Source: Bacteroidota bacterium (GTDB lineage Bacteria; Bacteroidota; Bacteroidia; Chitinophagales; Chitinophagaceae). From it: 64,000 nucleotides of DNA. Shown piece after piece: positions 26,857-34,037 of the stretch. A program made the position numbers and the translations under genes. The DNA lies in contig CANFOM010000002.1 of assembly GCA_947448725.1 (NCBI GenBank), positions 62,001 through 126,000 of the forward strand. Direction: 5' to 3'. The stretch's first letter is position 1. Each line of letters begins with the position of its first letter. The notes under the pieces were generated by a model. The model worked only from the letters and a program-made list of their open reading frames with translations. It made no database searches and was not told where the DNA came from.

Positions 26857-27740
26857 AAAAGTAAACTTTCTTTTGGTAAAGATCTGTTTCCTTGTAAGCC
26901 CCCGCTGTGTATTATCAATACTTTGCTACCTGGCTTAAAGTAATGAGTTTGGATTAATTCATTAACAGCGAAAAGTAATTTTCCGGTATAAACAATATCT
27001 GTTGGAATTTTTTCAAGGGTCCAAAGTTCATTCATGAACTGAATTAAAGCTGGGTTTATTTTGGCATATCCGCCTTGATGAAATTGGTGCAATAAGGTCC
27101 AGCTTTTTTGCTTATGGATGACCAAGGAATTAATTTCTTCTGCTAAAGTATTTTCATTTTTCAATATAGGAATGCCAATGATTTCTTGGTGTGGGGCAGC
27201 GCCATTGATAATGCCTGCTAGCATAGTGCCTGTTCCAACAGCGCATAAGATGGTATCAAAAGAGCTGGTGTCTTGTGCGCTGAGTATCGTGGCTGCACCT
27301 TTAGCGCCTAATGCACCATAGCCGCCTTCGTCAATAAAATAAGTGTCGGAAGAGGGATTGTTTTTAATTTTTAGGAGCAGTTCGTTTTTTGTTTCTTGGA
27401 AATGAGTCCGGCCAATAAATTCTAATTGCATGCCATAAGCAAGGGCTTCTTGCAAACTTGGCGTAATGGGTTCGTTAGGATTGGCCCTTACATAACCAAT
27501 ACTTTTTAATTTATTTTCTTGGGCGGTGAAAGCCAATGCTACTAGATGATTCGAATACGGCCCGCCAAAACTAGCGATGGTATTGCAACCACTATCTAAA
27601 GCTTCTTCTATATAATACCTAAGTTTATACCATTTATTACCACTTACAATAGGGTGTAGCTGGTCCAATCTCAGCATACTTATTTCGTAATTATTTTTAC
27701 AAAAGGAGGGGAGAATTTGTATAGAAGGTTTTGTTGTCAA
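26853..27740 (-). CDS. 1-aminocyclopropane-1-carboxylate deaminase / D-cysteine desulfhydrase family PLP enzyme
   Basis: A fold-type II PLP enzyme of 295 residues. The PLP lysine is Lys36 in VSGNKWYKL, followed by SFGGPYSNH, the substrate-binding loop, and a phosphate cup CAVGTGTMLAG near 170. Members act as ACC deaminases or, more often in bacteria, as D-cysteine desulfhydrases; I cannot separate these by eye. The start is probably TTG at 27740, because the next in-frame ATG (residue 22) would remove family-conserved sequence before the PLP lysine. A near-consensus TGATTTTG lies upstream. Confidence 0.85.
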   Translation of the reverse strand: MTTKPSIQILPSFCKNNYEISMLRLDQLHPIVSGNKWYKLRYYIEEALDSGCNTIASFGGPYSNHLVALAFTAQENKLKSIGYVRANPNEPITPSLQEALAYGMQLEFIGRTHFQETKNELLLKIKNNPSSDTYFIDEGGYGALGAKGAATILSAQDTSSFDTILCAVGTGTMLAGIINGAAPHQEIIGIPILKNENTLAEEINSLVIHKQKSWTLLHQFHQGGYAKINPALIQFMNELWTLEKIPTDIVYTGKLLFAVNELIQTHYFKPGSKVLIIHSGGLQGNRSLPKESLLF

Positions 27741-27840
27741 TGTTTTTCTATTTAATCAAAATCAGTTAATTTTACAGGATGTATTTTATCTATTTTGGTA
27801 AAAATACTATTTTAATACCTTGTAAAAACTTTGATTTAAT

Positions 27841-28740
27841 ATGGCACCTACTTTAGTAATTTTAGCAGCAGGCATGGCAAGCAGATACGGAAGCATGAAA
27901 CAGACCGAAGGTTTTGGACCTGCAGGCGAAACCATTATGGAATATTCAATTTACGATGCCATACATGCTGGTTTTAGTAAAGTGGTTTTTATTATTAGGG
28001 AAGATTTTGCAGAGCCTTTTAAAAAGGTATTTGAGCCAAAGTTGGCAGGAAAAATTAAAACGGCTTATGTCTATCAGTCTCTAGATAAATTTACAGAAGG
28101 CTTTTCAATACCGGCGGACCGAGTAAAGCCATGGGGAACTGCTCAAGCCTTATTGTGTTGCAAAGAGGAAGTAAAAGAATCTTTTGCCATCATTAATGCG
28201 GACGATTATTATGGTAAAGAAGCTTTTGCACTAGCCTATACTTTTTTAACGAAGGAGTGTAATGAAACAACCAGTTGTATCCTAGGCTATGAGTTAGTGA
28301 ATACATTAAGTGAAAATGGAACCGTGAGTAGAGGGGTTTGTGCCATCAATGATCAAGGGTATTTAACTTCTATTCATGAGCGAACTAATATTCATCGAAA
28401 ACAAAATGGACAAATTGTATTTGAAGAAAATGGGATGGAGACACCATTGCAAGAAGATACTCGTGTAAGTATGAATTTTATGTGTTTTGCGCCTGGTTTT
28501 ATAAAATTATGTGAACAAGAATTTGTCACTTTTTTACAAACAAAAGGGCAGGAATTAAAATCTGAATTTTACATTCCTTATGTAGCTGGTCGATTTAAAG
28601 AATTAGGGCTAGGGGAAGTAAAAGTAATCCCTACCAATGCAAAATGGTTTGGGGTAACCTATAAAGAAGATGCACCAGGTGTAAAAGCAAGTATAGATGC
28701 CTTGGTAGCTGCTAAAGTATATCCTACTAGTCTTTGGTAG
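27841..28740 (+). CDS. Sugar-phosphate nucleotidyltransferase
   Basis: A 299-residue GT-A fold nucleotidyltransferase. The nucleotide loop is LAAGMASRYGSMKQ at the N-terminus, and the metal-binding INADDYYGKEAF lies near residue 120. Relatives activate hexose or amino-sugar 1-phosphates to NDP-sugars; in other Bacteroidota such genes often sit beside a sugar kinase. No kinase is adjacent here, so the sugar is unknown. The C-terminal part (PYVAGRFKELG onward) is typical of the group. Its stop codon falls in a 9-base tandem repeat (CTTTGGTAG twice, 28732-28749). Confidence 0.83.
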   Translation: MAPTLVILAAGMASRYGSMKQTEGFGPAGETIMEYSIYDAIHAGFSKVVFIIREDFAEPFKKVFEPKLAGKIKTAYVYQSLDKFTEGFSIPADRVKPWGTAQALLCCKEEVKESFAIINADDYYGKEAFALAYTFLTKECNETTSCILGYELVNTLSENGTVSRGVCAINDQGYLTSIHERTNIHRKQNGQIVFEENGMETPLQEDTRVSMNFMCFAPGFIKLCEQEFVTFLQTKGQELKSEFYIPYVAGRFKELGLGEVKVIPTNAKWFGVTYKEDAPGVKASIDALVAAKVYPTSLW

Positions 28741-28766
28741 CTTTGGTAGCTGCTATTGGACTATTT

Positions 28767-29879
28767 TTAGTTATAAGAACGAACACTAAAAATATAAGGT
28801 TTGAAAATATTAATTTGATCTTTCCTGTTAGTAGTATTGGAGAGACCTCCTTTAGAAATTTTTAATTTTATCTCCGCTTTATCGTCATTCTCTTTAATCG
28901 AAGCAATCAAATCAATTATTTTATTGGATTTAATAGCAAAGGCAACACCTTCAGCTAATTTTTGTCTTGCACTCATAATGCCTATTACTTCTCCCTTGTC
29001 ATTGAATAAAGGGGCTCCTGAGTAGCCTGGGTTAGCACTAATTTGAATTTGATAAGTACTGCTATCTCCATCATAACCAGTTTGAGCACTTAAATAGCCT
29101 TTACCGTATACGATATCATTGTCATTTCTTGGGTAGCCTAGCGTAAAAATTTCTTCACCTAAATCGGTCATTTTTTTACGAATGGAAAAAGGGATAGCAG
29201 CAGGTGCTGAAAAATCTTCATCTACAATTTTTAATAAGGCAAGGTCTAGGTCTTTGTCTGCATAAATAATACTAGCATGTAATTCTTGTCCAATATTATT
29301 AATTACTATGGCGCCATTGCCTTTAAGGACATGGGCATTGGTGATGATAAAACCTTTGGGGTCAATTAAAAATCCCGAACCACCACTAATGAGTTTAGCA
29401 TTTTCGGGAACTTTTGATTTTACTTCATTTAAAAGATGGCCTTGAACTTGTTGATTTTTTTTAATGACTTCAATGGCTTTGCTTAATTGTAATAATTGGT
29501 TGCCGTTTAAGCTTGGCGAAAAATACATAATGATGGCAGAAGTAGTTAAGGCAATAAATCCACCTACAGAGGCGGCAATGGCGGCTACTTTTTTATATTT
29601 ATTCCATAACTGAATCATTTTTGCTTTCGAAGGCACAGTATGGTCTAAGGTCCATTCGCCAGCGGCGAATAAATGCTGAAATGTTTTTTCGGTTAGTTTT
29701 GTAAATCGGCGTCTGTTGGCGTAAATATCCATGTGCTGAAGAAACATGTTATGCTCCACCACCATTTGATCAATCTCGGGCGTATTCTTACGAATGGTTT
29801 CAAATAATTCGCGCTCTTGAGCAGACATTTCGCCTGTCAAATATTTTTCAATTGTTTCTAATAACTTAATGTCTTCCAT
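28767..29879 (-). CDS. Trypsin-like membrane protease with anti-sigma-like cytoplasmic N-terminus
   Basis: The 370-residue protein appears to have three parts. Residues 1-95 resemble the helical cytoplasmic domain of Bacteroidota anti-sigma factors (LLETIEKYLTGEMSAQERELFE). One transmembrane helix spans about 98-120. A periplasmic trypsin-like serine protease domain (about 160-335) has His183 (TNAHVL), Asp212 (DKDLDLALL) and Ser287 (NPGYSGAPLF), so the triad is intact although GYSGAP differs from the usual GNSGGP. There is no PDZ domain. It lies 22 bases after a sigma factor gene on the same strand. I infer, without proof, that it controls that sigma factor and senses or cleaves envelope proteins. 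Confidence 0.8.
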   Translation of the reverse strand: MEDIKLLETIEKYLTGEMSAQERELFETIRKNTPEIDQMVVEHNMFLQHMDIYANRRRFTKLTEKTFQHLFAAGEWTLDHTVPSKAKMIQLWNKYKKVAAIAASVGGFIALTTSAIIMYFSPSLNGNQLLQLSKAIEVIKKNQQVQGHLLNEVKSKVPENAKLISGGSGFLIDPKGFIITNAHVLKGNGAIVINNIGQELHASIIYADKDLDLALLKIVDEDFSAPAAIPFSIRKKMTDLGEEIFTLGYPRNDNDIVYGKGYLSAQTGYDGDSSTYQIQISANPGYSGAPLFNDKGEVIGIMSARQKLAEGVAFAIKSNKIIDLIASIKENDDKAEIKLKISKGGLSNTTNRKDQINIFKPYIFSVRSYN

Positions 29880-29901
29880 AGTTAATCGTTCTTCTTATTT
29901 C

Positions 29902-30468
29902 TTAATCTCCAATATTATATTGCGTAAAAAATAATTTCTTTAAACGCATCAAACATTTATATTTTTGATTCTTAGCATTGTCTGCATTGGTATAGCCAAA
30001 ATCCTGAGCCAATTCCTGCATTCCTTTTTTATTGATATAGTAGCCTTCCAACAAACTCTTACATGGTTCTCCTAAACTATTTAAAGCTCGATCCATGATA
30101 GCAAAAGCAGCGTCTTTCTTTTCAAAAGCAACTAGATCCTCTTCTACCGAAATACTTTCTTCCTGCACGCTTAGTGGGCTACTGTACTTACCCATTTGTT
30201 GCAAGCGTTTTAGCCATAAATGCTTGCAAATGGAAAAAAGGTAAGTTTTAATTTGACAGGTAAGCACAAAGGAACTGGATTGAACCTTTTCGTAAAGGGT
30301 AATCATTGCTTCCTGAAAAACATCCCTAGCATCATCAAAAGAGCCATTGTTATTTAAAACAAAGTGCTGAATCATATTAAAATGACTCTTATACAGTGCT
30401 TCCACCGCTTTGGAGTCATTATTGGCTAACCCTTTTAAAAGGGCTTGTTCATTTAAATCAGCTTTCAA
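29902..30468 (-). CDS. RNA polymerase sigma factor, ECF-like sigma-70 family
   Basis: A protein of 188 residues with sigma region 2 (KSHFNMIQHFVLNNNGSFDDARDVFQEAMITLYEK) and a region 4 helix-turn-helix (LLEGYYINKKGMQELAQDFGYTNADNAKNQKYKCLMRLKK). Region 3 is absent, as in extracytoplasmic-function sigma factors. The only in-frame start covering the conserved N-terminus is TTG; the next ATG (residue 32) would cut into region 2. The downstream anti-sigma-like protease is probably translated from the same mRNA. Its target promoters are unknown. Confidence 0.85.
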   Translation of the reverse strand: MKADLNEQALLKGLANNDSKAVEALYKSHFNMIQHFVLNNNGSFDDARDVFQEAMITLYEKVQSSSFVLTCQIKTYLFSICKHLWLKRLQQMGKYSSPLSVQEESISVEEDLVAFEKKDAAFAIMDRALNSLGEPCKSLLEGYYINKKGMQELAQDFGYTNADNAKNQKYKCLMRLKKLFFTQYNIGD

Positions 30469-30521
30469 GAGGTTAATACTTAATTGGTGTAAAAGTAACC
30501 CAAAATAGCCTCTTTTTTAAT

Positions 30522-30554
30522 TTTTTAAGCTATTGGAGGTTACCTTTTTAAGCT
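30522..30554 (+). promoter_or_regulatory. Direct repeat in the lipoprotein promoter region
   Basis: TTTTTAAGCT occurs twice, at 30522-30531 and 30545-30554, with starts 23 bases apart, about two helical turns. A near-consensus TACCTTTT (30541-30548) overlaps the second copy. It could be an operator pair or part of a promoter for the lipoprotein gene; AT-richness makes chance occurrence possible. Confidence 0.3.
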
Positions 30555-30596
30555 TTTCGTATTAAGAGTATAATTAATCATTTAAAACAAATCCAA

Positions 30597-30761
30597 ATGA
30601 AAAAAGTATTCGCAATTTTCGCTATCGCTGCATTAGCTGCTTGTGGTGGTGCTTCAACTGAAGTTAAAGCTGACACTGCTGCTGCAACTGTTGATACTGC
30701 TGCTGCTGTAACTGTTGACACTGCTGCTAAAGCCGTTGATACTGCTGCAAAAGCAAAATAA
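30597..30761 (+). CDS. Small alanine-rich lipoprotein with VDTAA repeats
   Basis: An ORF of 54 codons. It starts MKKVFAIFAIAALAAC, a lipoprotein signal peptide with lipobox LAAC and lipidated Cys16. The mature part is about 38 residues, almost only Ala, Thr, Val, Asp and Lys, with four copies of a (V/A)DTAA unit at positions 25-51. Alanine is nearly always GCT or GCA, which suggests strong expression. No homologue with known function comes to mind; it may be a Lpp-like or envelope-filling peptide. It is followed by a structured 3' UTR and a strong terminator. The reverse-strand frame over the same bases is a shadow. Confidence 0.8.
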   Translation: MKKVFAIFAIAALAACGGASTEVKADTAAATVDTAAAVTVDTAAKAVDTAAKAK

Positions 30762-30770
30762 ATAATTGAG

Positions 30771-30847
30771 CTGTTGGTAGGTTGTTGAACCAACCTGTCT
30801 TGCCAGCTAACAGTTATTGAACGATTTTTTAAAGGCAAGCAATCGTT
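30771..30847 (+). other. Structured 3' UTR of the small lipoprotein mRNA (possible sRNA)
   Basis: Two stem-loops lie between the stop codon and the terminator. The first pairs CTGTT (30771) with AACAG (30809-30813) and, inside, AGGTTG (30779) with CAACCT (30791). The second pairs AACGATT (30820) with AATCGTT (30841). Such a stable tail could protect the mRNA or be released as a small RNA. Confidence 0.35.
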
Positions 30848-30848
30848 T

Positions 30849-30880
30849 AACCGCCCCGATTTATTGGGGCGGTTTTTTTT
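30849..30880 (+). terminator. Intrinsic terminator of the small lipoprotein gene
   Basis: AACCGCCCC (30849-30857) pairs with GGGGCGGTT (30866-30874) around an 8-base loop, followed by eight T's. A textbook terminator. Between it and 31004 I see no gene, only weak imperfect repeats. Confidence 0.93.
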
Positions 30881-31004
30881 ATAGCTGCTTTTAGGGGCAA
30901 AAGGACGCTAAATTTAAGCCTTCCATGAAAACCTCAAAAACGATTATCTGTTAGTTTTCAGGTCTAAAAATGGAAACAATTTTGATAGATAGCCCATTTT
31001 AACC

Positions 31005-31012
31005 TATCTTTG
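31005..31012 (+). promoter_or_regulatory. TAnnTTTG promoter of the aromatic operon
   Basis: TATCTTTG matches the -7 consensus, and a TTTG at 30981-30984 sits 20 bases upstream as a good -33 element. This is the best two-part promoter in the window. Transcription should begin near 31016, only a few bases before the leader-peptide ATG at 31020. Confidence 0.75.
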
Positions 31013-31019
31013 TTCTAAG

Positions 31020-31106
31020 ATGAAAGCAAATATTAACAATTGGTTTTACTTTTTCTTTTATTTCTACTTTAACCAAAGTAGCCGGGTAGTATTTGTAAAA
31101 GCGTAA
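31020..31106 (+). CDS. Aromatic-amino-acid leader peptide
   Basis: A 28-codon ORF reading MKANINNWFYFFFYFYFN then QSSRVVFVKA. Residues 8-17 are ten aromatic residues in a row: one Trp, six Phe and three Tyr. It is followed 19 bases after its stop by an intrinsic terminator that abuts pheA. Position, composition and RNA folding all fit a leader peptide whose translation speed reports charged tRNA-Phe, tRNA-Tyr and tRNA-Trp. A hairpin CTACTTT-AACC-AAAGTAG covers codons 16-21, a likely pause or 1:2 structure. It would have no function beyond being translated. Confidence 0.87.
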   Translation: MKANINNWFYFFFYFYFNQSSRVVFVKA

Positions 31107-31134
31107 ACGAAACAACTAAATATACAATCCCGGC
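31081..31134 (+). promoter_or_regulatory. Candidate antiterminator pairing
   Basis: GCCGGG at 31081-31086, inside the leader ORF, repeats the right arm of the terminator and can pair with CCCGGC at 31129-31134, the left arm. A ribosome stalled on the aromatic codons (31041-31070) would leave it free, so the terminator would not form. A ribosome at the stop codon (31104) would cover it and allow termination. Confidence 0.65.
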
Positions 31135-31156
31135 CCACAAAGCCGGGATTTTTTTT
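31126..31156 (+). terminator. Attenuator (intrinsic terminator) in front of pheA
   Basis: AATCCCGGC (31126-31134), loop CCACAAA, then GCCGGGATT (31142-31150) make a perfect 9-pair stem. With the end of the stem there are eight T's, and the pheA ATG follows at once at 31157. A terminator at this place, between a promoter and its operon, must be conditional. Confidence 0.92.
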
Positions 31157-31993
31157 ATGAATAAAAAGGTAACGATACAAGGGTATGAAGGAAGTTTCCA
31201 CCAGGTGGCGGCTAGGCATTTTTTTGGAAAAAATGTAGAGGTCATTACTTGTGATACTTTTAGAAAAGTGGTACAAATTGGAGCGGATGCAAAATTGGCA
31301 GACGGCGCCGTGATGGCGATTGAAAATTCGATTGCTGGAAGCATTTTACCTAATTACAATTTATTGCAAAAAAGTAAATTGAAAGTAATAGGGGAAGTAT
31401 ACTTATCTATTAGTCAAAACCTACTAACCTTCCCCGGCGTGCAGTTAGAAGATATTAAAGAAGTTCATAGTCATCCCATGGCTATTTTGCAATGTTTAGA
31501 TTACTTAGAAAAGTACAATTGGAAATTGGTGGAGTCGGAGGACACTGCATTAAGTGCCAAGCTAGTGCATCAAAATAAAAGTAAACACACTGCAGCCATA
31601 GCTAGTAAATTAGCGGCTCAGATGTATGGATTAGAAATCGCTTCACCTGATATACATACTTTAAAAAATAACATCACTCGTTTTTTAGTGATGGAGCCAA
31701 TAAGCGCTAAAACTGAAATTGAAAATCCAAACAAGGCTTCTATCTATTTTCAGACAGATCATTCCAGAGGAATTCTTGCAAAAGTGTTGGCTAAAATTGC
31801 ACAAGGACATGTTAACTTAAGCAAGTTGCAAAGTATGCCCATACCAGGCAGTACTTTTAAATATGGTTTTTATGCCGATTTGGAATTTGAAAATAAAAAA
31901 CAAATTGAAAAAACTTTGGAGGAGGTAAAATCTTTAACCAATAGTATTAAAATATTTGGAATGTATAACAAGGGTAAAGTTGTAAAAGGGTAA
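31157..31993 (+). CDS. pheA: Prephenate dehydratase
   Basis: Converts prephenate to phenylpyruvate for phenylalanine. It has 278 residues without a fused chorismate mutase. The periplasmic-binding-like catalytic domain (1-185) has AIENSIAGSILPN (55-67) and the catalytic Thr in NNITRFLV near 180. An ACT domain (about 198-275) probably gives feedback control by Phe; its usual ESRP segment reads QSMP here. The start codon touches the attenuator T-run. First structural gene of the aromatic operon. Confidence 0.95.
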   Translation: MNKKVTIQGYEGSFHQVAARHFFGKNVEVITCDTFRKVVQIGADAKLADGAVMAIENSIAGSILPNYNLLQKSKLKVIGEVYLSISQNLLTFPGVQLEDIKEVHSHPMAILQCLDYLEKYNWKLVESEDTALSAKLVHQNKSKHTAAIASKLAAQMYGLEIASPDIHTLKNNITRFLVMEPISAKTEIENPNKASIYFQTDHSRGILAKVLAKIAQGHVNLSKLQSMPIPGSTFKYGFYADLEFENKKQIEKTLEEVKSLTNSIKIFGMYNKGKVVKG

Positions 31994-31995
31994 TT

Positions 31996-33159
31996 ATGAA
32001 TTGGAAGGTAGCACATAGATTAGAAGGGATAGGAGAATATTATTTTTCTACTAAGCTGCGCGAAATTGATGAACTCAATAAGGCGGGGAAGCAGATTATT
32101 AATTTAGGTATTGGTAGCCCCGATTTACCTCCACATCCTGATGTGATTAATACATTGCAAGAAGAAGCGACAAAAGAAAATGTACATGGTTATCAATCTT
32201 ACAAAGGTTCTCCTATTTTAAGAGAGGCCATAGCCAATTGGTATAAAAAATACTTTCAAGTAGGGGATATCAATCCTGCTACGGAGGTACTTCCGCTATT
32301 AGGAAGTAAAGAAGGAATCATGCATATATGTATGACCTATTTAAATGAAGGAGATCAGGTATTAATTCCTAATCCTGGTTATCCTACTTATTCAAGTGCA
32401 GTTAAATTAGCGGGCGGGACCCCGTTATACTATGAGTTGACTGCCAATAACAGTTGGGCGCCTGACTTTGAAAATTTAGAAAAATCAGATTTATCAAAAG
32501 TCAAGTTAATGTGGGTGAATTATCCGCATATGCCAACAGGCCAAAGGCCAACAAAAGAATTATTTGAAAAAATAGTTGCCTTTGGAAAAAAGCATCAAAT
32601 ATTGATTTGTCATGATAATCCTTATGCCTTTATTTTAAATGATAAACCTGAAAGTTTATTGTCAATTGAAGGAGCAAAAGAGGTAGTGATCGAATTAAAC
32701 TCTCTTAGTAAAAGCCAAAATATGGCAGGATGGAGAGTAGGCATGTTAATTGCTGCCGAAGATAGAATCAATGAAATACTTAGATTTAAATCCAATATGG
32801 ACAGTGGTATGTTTTTGCCCGTGCAATTAGCAGCGGCTAAGGCATTAAGTCTGGATCAAAGTTGGTATGACTCCGTGAATAAAATATATACAGCACGACG
32901 TGAAAAAGTATTCGAGTTATTAGATGTTTTAAAATGTGTCTACGCTAAACAACAAGTAGGCATGTTTGTATGGGCCAAAATTCCCGCAACTTACAAAGAT
33001 GGATATGCATTAAGTGATAAGGTATTATATGATGCAAATGTTTTTATTACCCCTGGTGGAATTTTTGGTTCTGCTGGCAATGAATACATCAGAGTGAGTT
33101 TATGTGGTTCCATAGAAAAATTTAGTGTCGCCATTAAAAGAATTGAAGCATGCGTTTAA
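31996..33159 (+). CDS. Class I/II pyridoxal-phosphate aminotransferase (aromatic or aspartate type)
   Basis: A fold-type I aminotransferase of 387 residues. The PLP lysine is Lys239 in NSLSKSQNMAGWRVG, with the aspartate and tyrosine of the cofactor pocket in CHDNPYAF (205-212) and an N-terminal INLGIGSPDLPP. It starts two bases after pheA and overlaps tyrA by 10 bases. From this position it very likely transaminates phenylpyruvate and hydroxyphenylpyruvate, or prephenate; this is inferred from context, since the family includes several substrate types. Confidence 0.9.
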   Translation: MNWKVAHRLEGIGEYYFSTKLREIDELNKAGKQIINLGIGSPDLPPHPDVINTLQEEATKENVHGYQSYKGSPILREAIANWYKKYFQVGDINPATEVLPLLGSKEGIMHICMTYLNEGDQVLIPNPGYPTYSSAVKLAGGTPLYYELTANNSWAPDFENLEKSDLSKVKLMWVNYPHMPTGQRPTKELFEKIVAFGKKHQILICHDNPYAFILNDKPESLLSIEGAKEVVIELNSLSKSQNMAGWRVGMLIAAEDRINEILRFKSNMDSGMFLPVQLAAAKALSLDQSWYDSVNKIYTARREKVFELLDVLKCVYAKQQVGMFVWAKIPATYKDGYALSDKVLYDANVFITPGGIFGSAGNEYIRVSLCGSIEKFSVAIKRIEACV

Positions 33160-33989
33160 CAGTCATTGGAATTGGTTTAATGGGCGGTTCACTGGCGTTG
33201 TCTTTGAAAAAGAAAGGCATCGTATCCAAGGTTATTGGAGTGGATTCGAACATCGAACATCAAAACCTCGCCTTGCAATTGGGTATTGTAGATGAAATTA
33301 TGTCCTTGGAAGAAGCCATTGCTGCTTCGGACATTATTGCAATTGCAACCCCTATTAATGTGGCTGAAAATTTATTGCCCACTATCTTAAACTTAGTGAA
33401 CAAGCAAGTTGTTTTTGATTTAGGTTCTACTAAAGAAAGTATTGTAAACATTGCTAATGCGCATGTAAACAAAGGTCGTTTTGTTCCAACACATCCTATG
33501 TGGGGGACAGAATTTAGTGGTCCAACAGCAGCACAAGAAGATGCTTTTGTGGATAAGGCTACGATTATTTGTAACAAAGAGCAGGTAGATGCTGATGCTA
33601 TTAAATTAGTAGAAAAATTATATCAAGCTTTGGGTATGCATATACTTTATATGAATGCCATTAAACATGACATACATGTTGCGTATGTGAGTCATATCTC
33701 ACACATCACTTCTTTTGCATTGGCCAATACCGTGTTAGAGAAGGAAAAAGAATCTGATGCGATTTTTGAGTTAGCGAGTAGTGGTTTTGAAAGCACAGTA
33801 CGTTTGGCTAAGTCCAATGCGGAAATGTGGGTTCCCATTTTTATGCAAAACAAAGAAAATGTATTAGATGTTTTGAATGAGCATATAAGTCAACTTAAAA
33901 AATTCAAAGCAAGCTTGGAAAAAGAAAACCCAGCTTACTTACTAGAGTTGATTCAGAATGCTAATCAAATAAAAAGGATTTTAAAATAA
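33150..33989 (+). CDS. tyrA: Prephenate dehydrogenase
   Basis: Oxidises prephenate to 4-hydroxyphenylpyruvate for tyrosine. It has 279 residues. The NAD(P) Rossmann motif is GIGLMGGSLA at the N-terminus. The catalytic histidine region is VPTHPMWGTEFSGP (about 110-123), and HDIHVAYVSHISH near 172 lines the active site. There is no fused chorismate mutase or ACT domain. The ATG lies inside the end of the aminotransferase gene, so translation is coupled. Confidence 0.94.
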   Translation: MRLTVIGIGLMGGSLALSLKKKGIVSKVIGVDSNIEHQNLALQLGIVDEIMSLEEAIAASDIIAIATPINVAENLLPTILNLVNKQVVFDLGSTKESIVNIANAHVNKGRFVPTHPMWGTEFSGPTAAQEDAFVDKATIICNKEQVDADAIKLVEKLYQALGMHILYMNAIKHDIHVAYVSHISHITSFALANTVLEKEKESDAIFELASSGFESTVRLAKSNAEMWVPIFMQNKENVLDVLNEHISQLKKFKASLEKENPAYLLELIQNANQIKRILK

Positions 33990-34037
33990 TTAAAAAAAAG
34001 CGAAGCACTTTAAGTGACTAAGCAAAAAAATATACAA

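Noticed and set aside
28732..28749. Tandem 9-base repeat CTTTGGTAG at the end of the nucleotidyltransferase gene
   Set aside because: Too short and single to be a mobile or phase-variable element; probably a simple slippage duplication across the stop codon.
30578..30838. Open frame on the minus strand of 86 codons over the lipoprotein region
   Set aside because: Its repetitive Ala/Val/Thr content is the mirror of the GCT/ACT-rich lipoprotein coded on the plus strand, which has a signal peptide, lipobox and terminator.
31064..31344. Minus-strand open frames over the aromatic leader and start of pheA
   Set aside because: They are antisense shadows; the plus strand has the promoter, the leader ORF and a well-conserved enzyme.
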